Below, piece after piece: positions 51,890 to 61,412 of a stretch of 64,000 nucleotides of DNA. A program made the position numbers and the translations under genes. This DNA comes from Achromobacter seleniivolatilans (GTDB lineage Bacteria; Pseudomonadota; Gammaproteobacteria; Burkholderiales; Burkholderiaceae_B). The notes below the pieces were generated by a model. It had not been told where the DNA came from. It searched no databases and saw only the letters and a list, made by a program, of their open reading frames with translations. The stretch covers positions 3,224,001 through 3,288,000 of the forward strand of contig NZ_CP132976.1 of NCBI RefSeq assembly GCF_030864005.1, written 5' to 3'. Positions within the stretch are counted from its first letter, which is position 1. Each line of letters opens with the position of its first letter.

Positions 51890-52947
51890 CCGATGCTTTC
51901 CTGGACTTGAATCATGTCGGCGGGCACGGCAGCGGCGAATTGGACCTCGCCACTACCACCAGGATCATCAAAATGCAGTGCGCGGGCATGCAGCATCTGG
52001 CGCTGCGCACCCGCAATGTTCTTGCCGCCATAAATCGTGTCGGCCAGCAGCGGATGCCCCAGGCTGGCCATGTGCACCCGGATCTGGTGGGTGCGGCCGG
52101 TTTCCAGGCGGCACACCACTTCCGTCACGCGGCCACCGGGGTCCACCAGACCACGCCGGAACGGCGAGTAGTTGGTAATGGCTGGCTTGGGGGCCACGGG
52201 GCGTTCGACGCTCATGCGCACAGGCACGCGCGGGTCACGGCCAATTGAACGGTCGACGCGGCCAGCGGCAGCAATCCAGCCATGCGCAAGCGCCACATAT
52301 TCGCGGCCCATGCTGCGCGCCTGTAATTGGCGCACCAGATGCGTCTGCGCTTTCTCGTTGCGCGCCACAACCATCAGGCCAGAGGTGTCTTTATCAAGAC
52401 GATGGACAATGCCTGCCCGAGCGACGTTGAACAATTCCGGATAGCGGTACAACAGGCCGTTGAGCAGCGTGCCGCTCCAGTTGCCTGCGCCAGGATGGGT
52501 CACCAGACCCGCTGGTTTGTTGACCACGATCCATTCGGGGCTTTCGCCCACGACGGTGAATTCAATGGGTTCCGCGGTAAAAGCGCGCGCATCGGGCGCG
52601 GGCTGCGCCCAAACGGTCAGCACATCGCCCGGACCGACCGTCTGGCGGACTTTTCCAGGCGCACCGTTAACAAGCACATTGCCGGCCTCGATCCACCCCT
52701 GCAAACGGCTGCGCGAATGATCGGGCATAAGCCCAGCCAGCACTTTATCCAGCCGGTCTGCGCGCAGCGTAGACGGCACGGTTACAAATTGCGGTTCACC
52801 GCGGGGGGGGCTTTCGGCGCTCTGTTCCAGGGTCTCGTCCGAACTTTCATCCGAACTTTCGTCCGAATTTTCGTCCAGGTTTTCCTCGGAAATACCCGGA
52901 AGTTCGTCGTCGGAAACGCTATCTGCGCGGCGGGCTGTATCAGACAT
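51877..52947 (-). CDS. rluD: 23S rRNA pseudouridine synthase (RluD)
   Basis: Makes pseudouridines in helix 69 of 23S rRNA. The 356-residue protein has an S4 RNA-binding domain (about 65-115), then the RluA-type catalytic domain with HRLDKDTSGLMVVA near 183 (catalytic Asp), and RTHQIRVHMA near 296. The first 50 residues are an unusual acidic extension built on a repeated SDES/SDET unit. It is divergent from bamD across 53 bases, an arrangement found across many proteobacteria. Confidence 0.94.
   Translation of the reverse strand: MSDTARRADSVSDDELPGISEENLDENSDESSDESSDETLEQSAESPPRGEPQFVTVPSTLRADRLDKVLAGLMPDHSRSRLQGWIEAGNVLVNGAPGKVRQTVGPGDVLTVWAQPAPDARAFTAEPIEFTVVGESPEWIVVNKPAGLVTHPGAGNWSGTLLNGLLYRYPELFNVARAGIVHRLDKDTSGLMVVARNEKAQTHLVRQLQARSMGREYVALAHGWIAAAGRVDRSIGRDPRVPVRMSVERPVAPKPAITNYSPFRRGLVDPGGRVTEVVCRLETGRTHQIRVHMASLGHPLLADTIYGGKNIAGAQRQMLHARALHFDDPGGSGEVQFAAAVPADMIQVQESIGWNA
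52835..52882. repeat. Four tandem 12-base repeats inside rluD
   Basis: Units TCGTCCGAACTT, TCATCCGAACTT, TCGTCCGAATTT and TCGTCCAGGTTT encode, on the minus strand, the acidic N-terminal tetrapeptides of RluD. In-frame slippage would change only the length of the acidic tail. Confidence 0.85.
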
Positions 52948-53000
52948 GGAGACAAATCATATAATCAGCCTGCCATGCTAACACCAAGGATACGATTCTC

Positions 53001-53843
53001 GTGATTCACCACTCCGCAGCTCCCTCGAACCCCGCATCCCGAAGCGGGCCGGTTTTGCGCGTGGTTATCGCGCTATTTGCCGTTATCGTCATCGCCGGTT
53101 GCGGGTCGACCAACAGCAAATATGACAAGACCACCAACTGGAGCGCCGAACAGCTTTACGCCGACGCCAAGGCGGAAATGTCCTCGGGCGGCTGGAAAGA
53201 AGCCCGCGAGCGCCTGACCGCCATTGAAAGCCGCTACCCCTTCGGCGTCTATGCCCAACAAGCTCTGCTTGAACTGGCTTACGTCAACTGGAAAGACGGC
53301 GAAAACGAGCAAGCGCTGGCCGCCATCGACCGCTTCCAGCAGCTCTACCCCAACCACCCCGGCACCGACTACGCGCTCTACCTGAAAGGCCTGATCAACT
53401 TCACGCCCGCCAGCGCCTTCATGACCAACATCACGGGCCAGGACCCCGCTGAGCGCGATCCCAAGGGCCTGCGCGCGTCTTACGATGCGTTCAACGAACT
53501 GATCAAGCGCTACCCGGAAAGCAAGTACACCGTGGACGCTGAAAAGCGCGTTGCATGGCTGGTCAACACCATCGCCATGAACGAAGTGCACGTTGCTCGT
53601 TATTACTTCGAGCGCGGCGCTTACGTAGCTGCCGCCAACCGTGCACAGACCGTCATCACCGACTTCGAAGGCGCCCCCGCTACCGAAGAGGCGCTCTACC
53701 TGATGGTCGAGTCCTACGATAAGCTGGGCATGACCGAACTGAAGAACGACTCGCAGCGCGTCTTCGACAAGAACTTCCCCAACAGCGACTTTCGGACCAA
53801 GGGTCTGAAGGCCGACCGGAGCTGGTGGAATCCCTTCAACTGA
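53001..53843 (+). CDS. bamD: Outer membrane assembly lipoprotein BamD
   Basis: Essential lipoprotein of the BAM complex that inserts barrels into the outer membrane. The 280-residue protein starts at GTG (AAGGA ten bases upstream), with a long basic N-region, a hydrophobic stretch and the lipobox IAGC (Cys34). The mature part has five TPR-like repeats: YADAKAEMSSGGWKEA, YPFGVYAQQALLELAY, YPNHPGTDYALYLKG, YPESKYTVDAEKRV and YVAAANRAQTVI. A strong terminator follows. Confidence 0.95.
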   Translation: MIHHSAAPSNPASRSGPVLRVVIALFAVIVIAGCGSTNSKYDKTTNWSAEQLYADAKAEMSSGGWKEARERLTAIESRYPFGVYAQQALLELAYVNWKDGENEQALAAIDRFQQLYPNHPGTDYALYLKGLINFTPASAFMTNITGQDPAERDPKGLRASYDAFNELIKRYPESKYTVDAEKRVAWLVNTIAMNEVHVARYYFERGAYVAAANRAQTVITDFEGAPATEEALYLMVESYDKLGMTELKNDSQRVFDKNFPNSDFRTKGLKADRSWWNPFN

Positions 53844-53866
53844 TTCCGCCCGGCATGGGAAAAGAC

Positions 53867-53896
53867 AAACCCCTCGAGTGATCGAGGGGTTTTTTT
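53867..53896 (+). terminator. Rho-independent terminator of bamD
   Basis: AAACCCCTCGA, loop GTGA, TCGAGGGGTTT followed by more T; 24 bases after the bamD stop. Confidence 0.93.
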
Positions 53897-53950
53897 CTGA
53901 GCTGTCGAATCTGGCTGGCGCGCTTAAGGCCCGCGGAAGTAGTGGTCAAG

Positions 53951-56065
53951 CTACACGTCTAGTGCTTCCTGCTTGCGCCGGTAGAACGCCAATACCTCTT
54001 CCAGTTCGCGGGTGCGGGCAAACGGCGGCAGCCCGCGCCACAACCGCTTGCCATAGGGCTTCTCGACCAGCCGCGCGTCGCCCACCATCAGCACGCCCCA
54101 GTCCGATTCTGTACGGATCAGACGGCCGGCGCCCTGCTTGAGTGAGATCGCGGCCTCGGGCAACTGATACTCCGAAAACGGATTGCCGCCTTGCGCCCGG
54201 CAGGCTCGCAGCCGGGCTTCGATAACGGGATCATCGGGCGGGGCGAACGGCAGTTTATCGATCGCCACCAAGGTAAGCACATCGCCGGGCAGGTCGATGC
54301 CTTCCCAGAAACTGGCGCTGCCTACCAATATCGGATGTTTGAGCTTGCAGAAGCGGTCCAGCAAATCGCGGCGTGTGCCCTCGCCTTGTTTGAGCAGCGG
54401 CCAATCATGCCCGGCGTCCTCGAACGCTTCGGCCAGCAGCAGAGCCACTTTTTCGACGGCGCGCAGGGTCGTGCACAGCACTAGCGTGCCACCAGGGCTG
54501 GCTTCCAGCAGCGGCAATAATGTCTGGACGAAACGCTCGATGAATTGGGGCGATTGCGGTTCGGGCATGCCGCGCGGCACGAACAGCAACGCCTGCTCGG
54601 GATAGTCAAAGGGCGACTCCCACTTGCCCGTTCGCGCGCTTTCCAGTCCCAGCTGACTCGTGAAGTGATTGAATTCGCCATTCACGGACAACGTCGCGGA
54701 CGTCATGATCCAGGCTTGGCCCGGTTTGCGGTACTTGGAGAAAGCCTGCGCCACCGACAAAGGCGCCGAATGCAGGCGCACATGGTGCAGGCCATGCTCG
54801 ACCCAGCGCACCGCAGGACCGGTCCATTGTTCGGTCGCAGCCGCCGCGCCTTCAAGAATGGCTGCGGGCGTGGACAGGCCATCGCCCAACGCGGATTCGG
54901 GTGCGGCTTCGGGTGCGGATTCGGGCGACTGATCATCACGGCCCCAGCCTTCGTCGGCAAAACCGGTGTCACCCCGTCCTGGCGTGGCCCAACGCTTGAG
55001 CCTGACGGATATCTCGGCGCCGATGCGGGCAGCTGCCATCAAATCGGGATGCTTTTCCGACACGACGCCCAACGCTTTCGTCGCCCCATCCACGGCCTCG
55101 CGCAAGGCCATCAAGGCCTCGTCGAACTCTTCAGGATTGGGAATCGCTTCAAAGGTCGCTTTGCGGCCTGGCATCTTGTCCAGCGGTGCACAGACCAGGC
55201 GCAACTCGCGCGCGGCGGTTTCCAGATGCCGGCTGACGTCGCTCCATTTAGCGGCTTCCCGCGCATACGCCAAACCCGCGACTTCCAGCGCGCGGCCAAA
55301 GTCCATCAGTTGGTGCGTGGACACGCTGCTGCCCAGAAACCGGGTGGCCGTGTCAGGCAATTGATGCGCTTCGTCGAAAATGACCGTATCGGCTTCAGGC
55401 AGCAGGTCGGTGACGCCCTCTTCGCGCAGAACCAAGTCCGCCATGAACAACGCGTGATTGACCACCACCACGTCGGCCTCTTGGGCTTGGCGACGAGCCT
55501 TGACGACGAAACAGTCACGGATGCGAGGGCATTCCTGCCCCAGACAGTTTTCACGCGTGGACGTCACGCGCTGCCAAATATCAGCGTCTTCGGGCACCTG
55601 AGCCAGATCACCGCGGTCGCCCGTCTTGGAGATGCCCGCAAATACCTGGATCTGGCGCAATTGCTGGATTTCGGTGCGCGACTTCAAGGCGCGCTCGTCG
55701 CCCTGCAAACGCTCCAGGTGATAGTGACAGACATAATTGCCACGCCCCTTGAGCAGCGCGGCCGTCACGGGCGCGGCAAGGGCCGCTCGCACACGTGGCA
55801 GATCGCGCGCGAACAATTGGTCTTGCAAGGTGCGGGTGCCGGTAGAAATCAGCACCTTGCCCCCTTGAATGAAGGCGGGTACAAGATAGGCCCAGGTCTT
55901 GCCAATACCCGTACCGGCTTCGGCCACCAGCGTGGCGCGGTCCTTGATGGCCAGGCCGATAGCCTGCGACAGCTCCACCTGCGAAGGGCGTGGCTTGTAG
56001 CCGGGCATGGCGGTAGCCAAGGGCCCGTCCTCGTCAAAGAATTCGGAAATATCCAGGTCCAGCAT
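53951..56065 (-). CDS. DinG/YoaA-family ATP-dependent helicase
   Basis: A 704-residue XPD-like superfamily 2 DNA helicase with an iron-sulfur cluster. Motif I is AEAGTGIGKTWAY near 50; the Fe-S cysteines are in RGNYVCHY and CLGQECPRIRDC (about 113-190); the DEAH box is IFDEAHQL near 229; late motifs include FWEGIDLPGD and KQGAGRLIR. YoaA-type proteins resolve damaged or stalled DNA. The ATG at 56065 is preferred over a GTG one codon earlier. An insertion of about 50 residues rich in Glu/Ala/Pro (near 375-425) is variable in the family. Confidence 0.9.
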   Translation of the reverse strand: MLDLDISEFFDEDGPLATAMPGYKPRPSQVELSQAIGLAIKDRATLVAEAGTGIGKTWAYLVPAFIQGGKVLISTGTRTLQDQLFARDLPRVRAALAAPVTAALLKGRGNYVCHYHLERLQGDERALKSRTEIQQLRQIQVFAGISKTGDRGDLAQVPEDADIWQRVTSTRENCLGQECPRIRDCFVVKARRQAQEADVVVVNHALFMADLVLREEGVTDLLPEADTVIFDEAHQLPDTATRFLGSSVSTHQLMDFGRALEVAGLAYAREAAKWSDVSRHLETAARELRLVCAPLDKMPGRKATFEAIPNPEEFDEALMALREAVDGATKALGVVSEKHPDLMAAARIGAEISVRLKRWATPGRGDTGFADEGWGRDDQSPESAPEAAPESALGDGLSTPAAILEGAAAATEQWTGPAVRWVEHGLHHVRLHSAPLSVAQAFSKYRKPGQAWIMTSATLSVNGEFNHFTSQLGLESARTGKWESPFDYPEQALLFVPRGMPEPQSPQFIERFVQTLLPLLEASPGGTLVLCTTLRAVEKVALLLAEAFEDAGHDWPLLKQGEGTRRDLLDRFCKLKHPILVGSASFWEGIDLPGDVLTLVAIDKLPFAPPDDPVIEARLRACRAQGGNPFSEYQLPEAAISLKQGAGRLIRTESDWGVLMVGDARLVEKPYGKRLWRGLPPFARTRELEEVLAFYRRKQEALDV

Positions 56066-56299
56066 CACAGCAGCCTAGTGTCGGTCGACGTCAAAGGTGA
56101 ACCGGTGCCGGTTACGGTTCGGGCGCCAGACACTTATGTGGGAAAGGACCAAATGATACCCGTTGCCACGCCGTCGTTTAGGCCGCGGGTGACTCGCATT
56201 GCGTGTGACCAGGGACGCATCAGTCCACCCTGGCACTTTCTGTAACAGGGGCTTATGGCACAATCCGCCCCTTGTTTTCCCTTTTTTCGTCGTATCGAG

Positions 56300-58678
56300 A
56301 TGTCTGAAACTTCCGCTATCACGAACGTCGCCGCCGGCGTCGACAACGCCCGCATCGTCGCGCAGCTTGCAACCGAACTCGGCGCGCGCGCCTCCCAGAT
56401 CGCTTCGGCGGTTGAACTGCTGGATGACGGCGCCACCGTGCCCTTCATCGCCCGCTATCGCAAGGAAGCCACTGGCGGCCTGGACGATACCGTGCTGCGC
56501 AATCTGGAAGTGCGTCTGGGGTATCTGCGCGAACTCGAAGAGCGCCGCGGCTCCATTCTTGAATCCATCTCGCAGCAGGGCAAGCTCACGCCCGAGTTGC
56601 AGCAGGAAATTGCCACCGCAGACACCAAGCAGCGCCTGGAAGACTTGTACGCGCCGTACAAGCCCAAGCGCCGCACCCGTGCCCAGATCGCCCGCGAGGC
56701 CGGTCTGGAACCGCTGGCGGACGGCATCTTGGCCGACCCTGCCTGCGATCCCGCCGTGCTGGCCGCGCAATACCTGAACCCGGAAGCGTCCATCAACGAC
56801 GCCAAGGCCGCGCTGGATGGCGCGCGCGACATTCTGGCCGAGCGCTACGCGGAAAACGCGGATCTGCTGGCCGACATGCGCGAGCACCTGTGGTCCACGG
56901 GCCTGATCTACTCCAAGATGATCGACGGCAAGGAAACCGAAGGCGCGAACTTCCGCGACTGGTTCGACTTCAACGAACCGTTGCGCACCCTGCCCTCGCA
57001 CCGCATCCTGGCGCTCTTGCGCGGCCGTCAACAAGGCGTGCTGGAATTGCGCCTGGGGTTGGAAGCCGACCTTGAAGCGCAACTGCCGCACCCTTGCGTG
57101 GCGCGCATCGCCAACTTCCTGAAGCTGGGCAACAACCTGTTCGCGCTGGACGCCACGCCGCGTGCGCGCTGGCTGGGTGAAGTCTGCCGCTGGACCTGGC
57201 GCGTCAAACTGCTGACGGCGTTTGAAAGCGAACTCGTCGGCCGCCTGCGTGAAGCCGGTGAAGCCGAAGCTATCCGCGTGTTCGCCGCCAACCTGAAAGA
57301 CTTGCTGCTGGCAGCTCCTGCCGGCCCCAAGGCCGTGCTGGGCCTGGACCCGGGCATCCGCACCGGCTGCAAGATCGCTGTGATCGATCAGACCGGCAAG
57401 GTTGTGGACACCACCACCGTCTACCCGTTTGAACCGCGCCGCGACCGCGATGGCACGATCAACACCCTGGCGGCGCTGGTCGCACGCCACAAGGTGGACC
57501 TGATCGCCATCGGCAACGGCACCGCTTCGCGTGAAAGCGAGAAGCTGGTGGGCGACATGATGGAACGCTTCCCCGATTTGAAGGTGACCCGCGTGGTCGT
57601 CTCCGAAGCCGGCGCATCGGTGTATTCCGCATCGGAAACCGCCGCATTGGAATTTCCCGACCTGGACGTGACGCTGCGCGGTGCCGTGTCCATCGCCCGC
57701 CGCCTGCAAGATCCGCTGGCCGAATTGGTCAAGATCGATCCCAAGGCGATTGGCGTGGGCCAGTATCAGCACGACGTGAACCAGCGTGAACTCGCGCGTT
57801 CTCTGGATGCCGTGGTCGAGGATTGCGTGAACGCCGTGGGCGTAGACGTGAACACCGCCTCGGCCGCCCTGCTGGCCCGCGTGTCCGGTCTGAATTCGCT
57901 CTTGGCCAAGAACATCGTGGCATGGCGCGACGAGAACGGCGCGTTCCCCACGCGCGACATCCTGCGCAAGGTTCCGCGCTTTGGCGACAAGGCGTTTGAG
58001 CAAGCTGCCGGCTTCCTGCGCATTCCCAATGGCGACAACCCGCTGGACGCATCCTCGGTTCACCCCGAAGCCTATCCCGTCGTCGAACGCATCGTGGCCA
58101 AGATCAAGGCTGAAGTAAAGCAGATCATCGGGCAGCGCGAAGCGTTGAAAGGGGTCTCGCCTTCTGACTTCACCGACGAGCGTTTCGGTTTGCCCACGGT
58201 GCGCGACATCTTCGCCGAACTGGAAAAACCCGGCCGTGATCCGCGTCCTGAGTTCAAGACGGCGCAGTTCAAGGAAGGCGTGGAAACGCTGAACGACCTG
58301 TATCCCGGCATGGTGCTGGAAGGTGTCGTGACCAACGTCGCCAACTTCGGCGCGTTTGTCGACATTGGCGTGCACCAGGACGGCTTGGTCCATATTTCGG
58401 CGCTGGCCGAGAAGTTCGTGAAGGACCCCCGCGATGTGGTGCGCGTGGGCCAAACGGTCAGCGTCAAAGTGCTGGAAGTGGACGCCGCGCGCAAGCGCGT
58501 CGCTCTGACCATGCGCATGAACGACACCGCCGCCCCGGCCCGCCGCAGCGGCGACGCCCCCAAGACCAATGACCGCTCCAACCGCCGTTCGCAAGGCGAT
58601 GGCGGACGAGGCAACGCAGGGTCGGCAGGAGCGGCGAATAGCGCCATGGCGGACGCATTCGCGAAGCTCAAACGCTGA
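56300..58678 (+). CDS. tex: Tex-like RNA-binding transcriptional accessory protein
   Basis: A 792-residue RNA-binding protein; in Bordetella, Tex affects toxin gene transcription. Domains: helical N-terminal region, YqgF/RNase H-like domain from about 335 ([16 protein letters not shown]), two helix-hairpin-helix parts near 510-570 and a C-terminal S1 domain (about 665-740: [21 protein letters not shown]). The tail after 745 is Arg/Asn/Gly-rich. I use the ATG at 56300 (MSETSAITN), the usual family start; 15 more codons are open upstream. A T-tailed terminator follows. Confidence 0.94.
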   Translation: MSETSAITNVAAGVDNARIVAQLATELGARASQIASAVELLDDGATVPFIARYRKEATGGLDDTVLRNLEVRLGYLRELEERRGSILESISQQGKLTPELQQEIATADTKQRLEDLYAPYKPKRRTRAQIAREAGLEPLADGILADPACDPAVLAAQYLNPEASINDAKAALDGARDILAERYAENADLLADMREHLWSTGLIYSKMIDGKETEGANFRDWFDFNEPLRTLPSHRILALLRGRQQGVLELRLGLEADLEAQLPHPCVARIANFLKLGNNLFALDATPRARWLGEVCRWTWRVKLLTAFESELVGRLREAGEAEAIRVFAANLKDLLLAAPAGPKAVLGLDPGIRTGCKIAVIDQTGKVVDTTTVYPFEPRRDRDGTINTLAALVARHKVDLIAIGNGTASRESEKLVGDMMERFPDLKVTRVVVSEAGASVYSASETAALEFPDLDVTLRGAVSIARRLQDPLAELVKIDPKAIGVGQYQHDVNQRELARSLDAVVEDCVNAVGVDVNTASAALLARVSGLNSLLAKNIVAWRDENGAFPTRDILRKVPRFGDKAFEQAAGFLRIPNGDNPLDASSVHPEAYPVVERIVAKIKAEVKQIIGQREALKGVSPSDFTDERFGLPTVRDIFAELEKPGRDPRPEFKTAQFKEGVETLNDLYPGMVLEGVVTNVANFGAFVDIGVHQDGLVHISALAEKFVKDPRDVVRVGQTVSVKVLEVDAARKRVALTMRMNDTAAPARRSGDAPKTNDRSNRRSQGDGGRGNAGSAGAANSAMADAFAKLKR

Positions 58679-58705
58679 TTGTTTTCTGCGGGATGCTTGA
58701 GAAGA

Positions 58706-58740
58706 GGCCTGGCGCTTAGGTGCGCCGGGTCTTTTTTTTT
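58706..58740 (+). terminator. Rho-independent terminator of tex
   Basis: GGCCTGGCGC pairs with GCGCCGGGTC (two G-T pairs and one T-G) around a six-base loop, followed by a run of nine T. Confidence 0.88.
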
Positions 58741-58994
58741 GGGGGAGCGCCGGAGGGTTTTGCCTTGTATACGGGCTTACCCTTGGTTTGGTATTTCCTT
58801 TGCGATCCCTCAAGCCATCCCATCAAAAAATAAGAGAAAATATCTAATTGTGTCCAAACAATAAAAGCCGGCGTATTTGGGGAGCTCGGCCGACACAAAA
58901 CCCATGATCAGGCGAGTGACGGCGCGAAACGCCTATGGGGCAAGAAGCAAAAAGAACATGCGCCATACTCAAAGAGCCCGGAGAGCTACCCGTC

Positions 58995-59501
58995 ATGCGC
59001 AACACCATTACGCTTGCCGCCAACGAAACGGCAACGATCACGGAAAAAGAGGCCGCTCATAGCGGGGCCTACGACGAAGTCACACTTGGCCAGTATTCGC
59101 ACCTGATCGTCGATGGCATCGACGTCACTTTCAAGCACATCACACTGGAACGCCTGGGTTCGCGCACCATCGAATTGCGCAATGGCGCGCAACTGCATGT
59201 GGGCGCGCTGGGCTTTGCCAGCATGGGCGCCAGCATCGTCTACCGCATCGGTATCGGCTGTGCGCTGACCTTCGATGCCAGCCAGTGGGACCCTGAAGTC
59301 GTCGCCAACACCACATTCGACTTCGCCAGCCAGGGTAGCGGCACGCTGAAGTATTTTCCGTTCATCAATCCGGAATGGCTGGATTGCCCGAATGTCACGG
59401 GATACTCGGAAGGCGACATGCTGGAGATAGCGGGCCAGGGCAATGCCCAGCGCTTCTTGGTGCGCGACGGGCGCATCGTGAGCGGCGCTCGGCAAGCCTG
59501 A
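58995..59501 (+). CDS. Hypothetical protein, beta-rich
   Basis: A 168-residue protein with no signal or membrane helix, which I do not recognise. It is rich in short hydrophobic strands (TITLAANETATIT, HLIVDGIDVTF, TIELRNGAQLHVGAL, KYFPF) typical of a beta-sandwich or beta-helix, with a late EGDMLEIAGQG segment. Codon use is like the neighbours, so it looks like a real gene. GGAG lies 11 bases before the ATG at 58995; the alternative ATG at 58935 lacks a ribosome site. It stands alone, between tex and the convergent trpS. Confidence 0.65.
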   Translation: MRNTITLAANETATITEKEAAHSGAYDEVTLGQYSHLIVDGIDVTFKHITLERLGSRTIELRNGAQLHVGALGFASMGASIVYRIGIGCALTFDASQWDPEVVANTTFDFASQGSGTLKYFPFINPEWLDCPNVTGYSEGDMLEIAGQGNAQRFLVRDGRIVSGARQA

Positions 59502-59581
59502 AGCGGCTCGCTTGATCTGAAAGGGCTAGCCTGGCCTGAAGCGTCATGCCAGGCCGCAAGGATCTGATTGCAGACCGCGCT

Positions 59582-59612
59582 GGCGTTGGCGGCGCGCGGC
59601 GCCGCCAACGCC
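59582..59612. terminator. Perfect 13-bp hairpin between trpS and the hypothetical gene
   Basis: GGCGTTGGCGGCG at 59582-59594 pairs with CGCCGCCAACGCC at 59600-59612 around a five-base loop, just past the trpS stop. No T-run on either side, so it may be a barrier between convergent genes, not a standard terminator. Confidence 0.65.
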
Positions 59613-59616
59613 AACC

Positions 59617-60972
59617 TTACTCTTGAGACAACGACAGCAATGCTTCGCGTGCGCGCGCCAATTGCGCGCCGGGTTCGCCCGTTGCGTTTGCCGGCGCGGT
59701 CGCGACAGCTACGCCATCGATCAAGGCTGCATAGCCCTGCTCTTGAGCTTGCAGGACGCTATCGGCCGGTTCTGATTGCAGACGGCGCATCAACGCGCCC
59801 GCCGCTTTGGGATCATCAAACCGCTGCGACAGCAGCAGTTCTTCACCGTCGGCGGCCAACAGACGGAAACGGAAACCGCCGTCGTCGTCACGGAAGCTGA
59901 CAAAACGCGCGCCCTTGCTCTTTTCTTTCTTGCCTTGGGCGCCCTTGCCCGCAGTTGCCGCGGCATTCAAATTACGCAAGCCCACGGCCTGGCGCAGTTC
60001 CTGCATGAACGGCGCGGACAACTTACGTGCCTTGGCAGCGCCTGCTTGCAGAATGTCTTCGATGCGGCCGGGATTGGCCATCAGCTCGAAATACTTTTCA
60101 CGCATCGGCGCCAGCAGCGCCTCCAGGTGGTCGTAGAGCGCCTGTTTGGCGTCGCCCCAACCCAGGCCGTCTTCCAGCTGCTTGCGGAACGCCGCCGATT
60201 CGGCCTGCGTCGCGAAGGCACGGTAGATCGTGTACAGATGCGAGCCTTCAGCGTCTTTAGCTTCGCCAGGCGCACGCGAATCGGTCACGATACGCATCAC
60301 CGACGCGCGCAGTGCACTGGCGCCGCCCTCGAACAGAGGAATCGTATTGTTGTAGCTCTTGGACATCTTGCGGCCATCCAGGCCCGGCAAGGTCGCAACA
60401 TCTTCCTCGATCGCTACTTCCGGCAACGAAAAATACTCTCGGCCATACAAATGATTGAAGCGCTGGGCGATATCCCGCGCCATTTCCAGATGCTGAATCT
60501 GGTCACGGCCGACCGGCACCTTGTTCGCGTTGAACATGACAATGTCGGCGGCCATCAGCACCGGATACGAGAACAGCCCCATGGTGACGCCGTCATCCGG
60601 GTCCACGCCCTTGGCCACGTTCTGGTCGACGGACGCCTTGTACGCGTGCGCGCGGTTCATCATGCCCTTGGCCGTGACGCAGGTCAGCAGCCAGCTGAGT
60701 TCGGGGATTTCAGGAATATCTGACTGACGGTAGAACGTGACGCGCTCGTGGTCCAGGCCAACCGCCAGCCATGTGGCGGCGATTTCCAAGCGGGAACGCG
60801 CCACACGCGCCGGATCGTCGCACTTGATCAGCGCGTGGTAATCCGCAAGAAAGAAGAATGCGTCTACGCCGGGCTGCGTACTGGCCTGGACTGCGGGCCG
60901 GATTGCGCCTGCATAGTTGCCAAGGTGGGGAGTTCCAGAAGTGGTGATGCCAGTAAGGACGCGGGTATTCAT
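59617..60972 (-). CDS. trpS: Tryptophanyl-tRNA synthetase with C-terminal extension
   Basis: Charges tRNA-Trp. The 451-residue protein has the class I HIGH-type motif PHLGNY (residues 15-20) and KMSKS in [10 protein letters not shown] near 200. The standard enzyme ends near residue 340; the extra ~110 residues hold a Lys-rich linker ([14 protein letters not shown]) and a small domain ([32 protein letters not shown]) that resembles the YegP/DUF1508 fold, from memory. The start at 60972 is set by the family N-terminus; the frame is open for 67 more codons upstream. Confidence 0.94.
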   Translation of the reverse strand: MNTRVLTGITTSGTPHLGNYAGAIRPAVQASTQPGVDAFFFLADYHALIKCDDPARVARSRLEIAATWLAVGLDHERVTFYRQSDIPEIPELSWLLTCVTAKGMMNRAHAYKASVDQNVAKGVDPDDGVTMGLFSYPVLMAADIVMFNANKVPVGRDQIQHLEMARDIAQRFNHLYGREYFSLPEVAIEEDVATLPGLDGRKMSKSYNNTIPLFEGGASALRASVMRIVTDSRAPGEAKDAEGSHLYTIYRAFATQAESAAFRKQLEDGLGWGDAKQALYDHLEALLAPMREKYFELMANPGRIEDILQAGAAKARKLSAPFMQELRQAVGLRNLNAAATAGKGAQGKKEKSKGARFVSFRDDDGGFRFRLLAADGEELLLSQRFDDPKAAGALMRRLQSEPADSVLQAQEQGYAALIDGVAVATAPANATGEPGAQLARAREALLSLSQE

Positions 60973-61088
60973 GGGGCGAAGAGGCGTGTGCGAGGGGAAA
61001 CGAGCAGTGTAACGTGCCGGAGCGCTGGCCCCTTCGGACGTCAGGGGCCAGGCCCCCGAGCGCCGGCAGCAGCGGCGCTGGGCCGCAA

Positions 61089-61412
61089 TTACATGACAGC
61101 CAACACAGGGGCAGCCAGCGCGCACAAGCCGCCGGTGGTCAGCGCCGCGCGCGGGCGGAACGTCAGGAACCAAATCAGCAACATGCCCGCGATGCTAAGA
61201 ATGCCGATCCATTCGACCGTGCCGTAGCTCCATCCCCATACCGCCGCGGAAGCCCACAACGATAAGGCCAGCGAGATCCAGCCGAACACGCGCAAGGGCA
61301 CGCGGTGGCGCCGTGGCATAGCGCGGTCAAACAGGTCTTCGTAGTGACGGTCCATGCCCAGGCAAAGGGCCGAAAACCCCGCATAAGCCAGGCAGAAGGC
61401 AGCAAGCGTCAT
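61089..61412 (-). CDS. DUF3325-like membrane protein
   Basis: A 107-residue protein with three hydrophobic helices and the segment [19 protein letters not shown] between helices 1 and 2, the DUF3325 pattern. Such proteins sit beside PepSY-type iron-related membrane proteins. Its start overlaps the PepSY gene by four bases, and it is the last gene of that operon. Confidence 0.82.
   Translation of the reverse strand: MTLAAFCLAYAGFSALCLGMDRHYEDLFDRAMPRRHRVPLRVFGWISLALSLWASAAVWGWSYGTVEWIGILSIAGMLLIWFLTFRPRAALTTGGLCALAAPVLAVM

Noticed and set aside
56075..58813. A 912-codon open frame antisense to tex
   Set aside because: Long antisense frames are common opposite GC-rich genes. The product is His/Gln/Gly-rich without domains, and tex on the other strand is a clear conserved protein.
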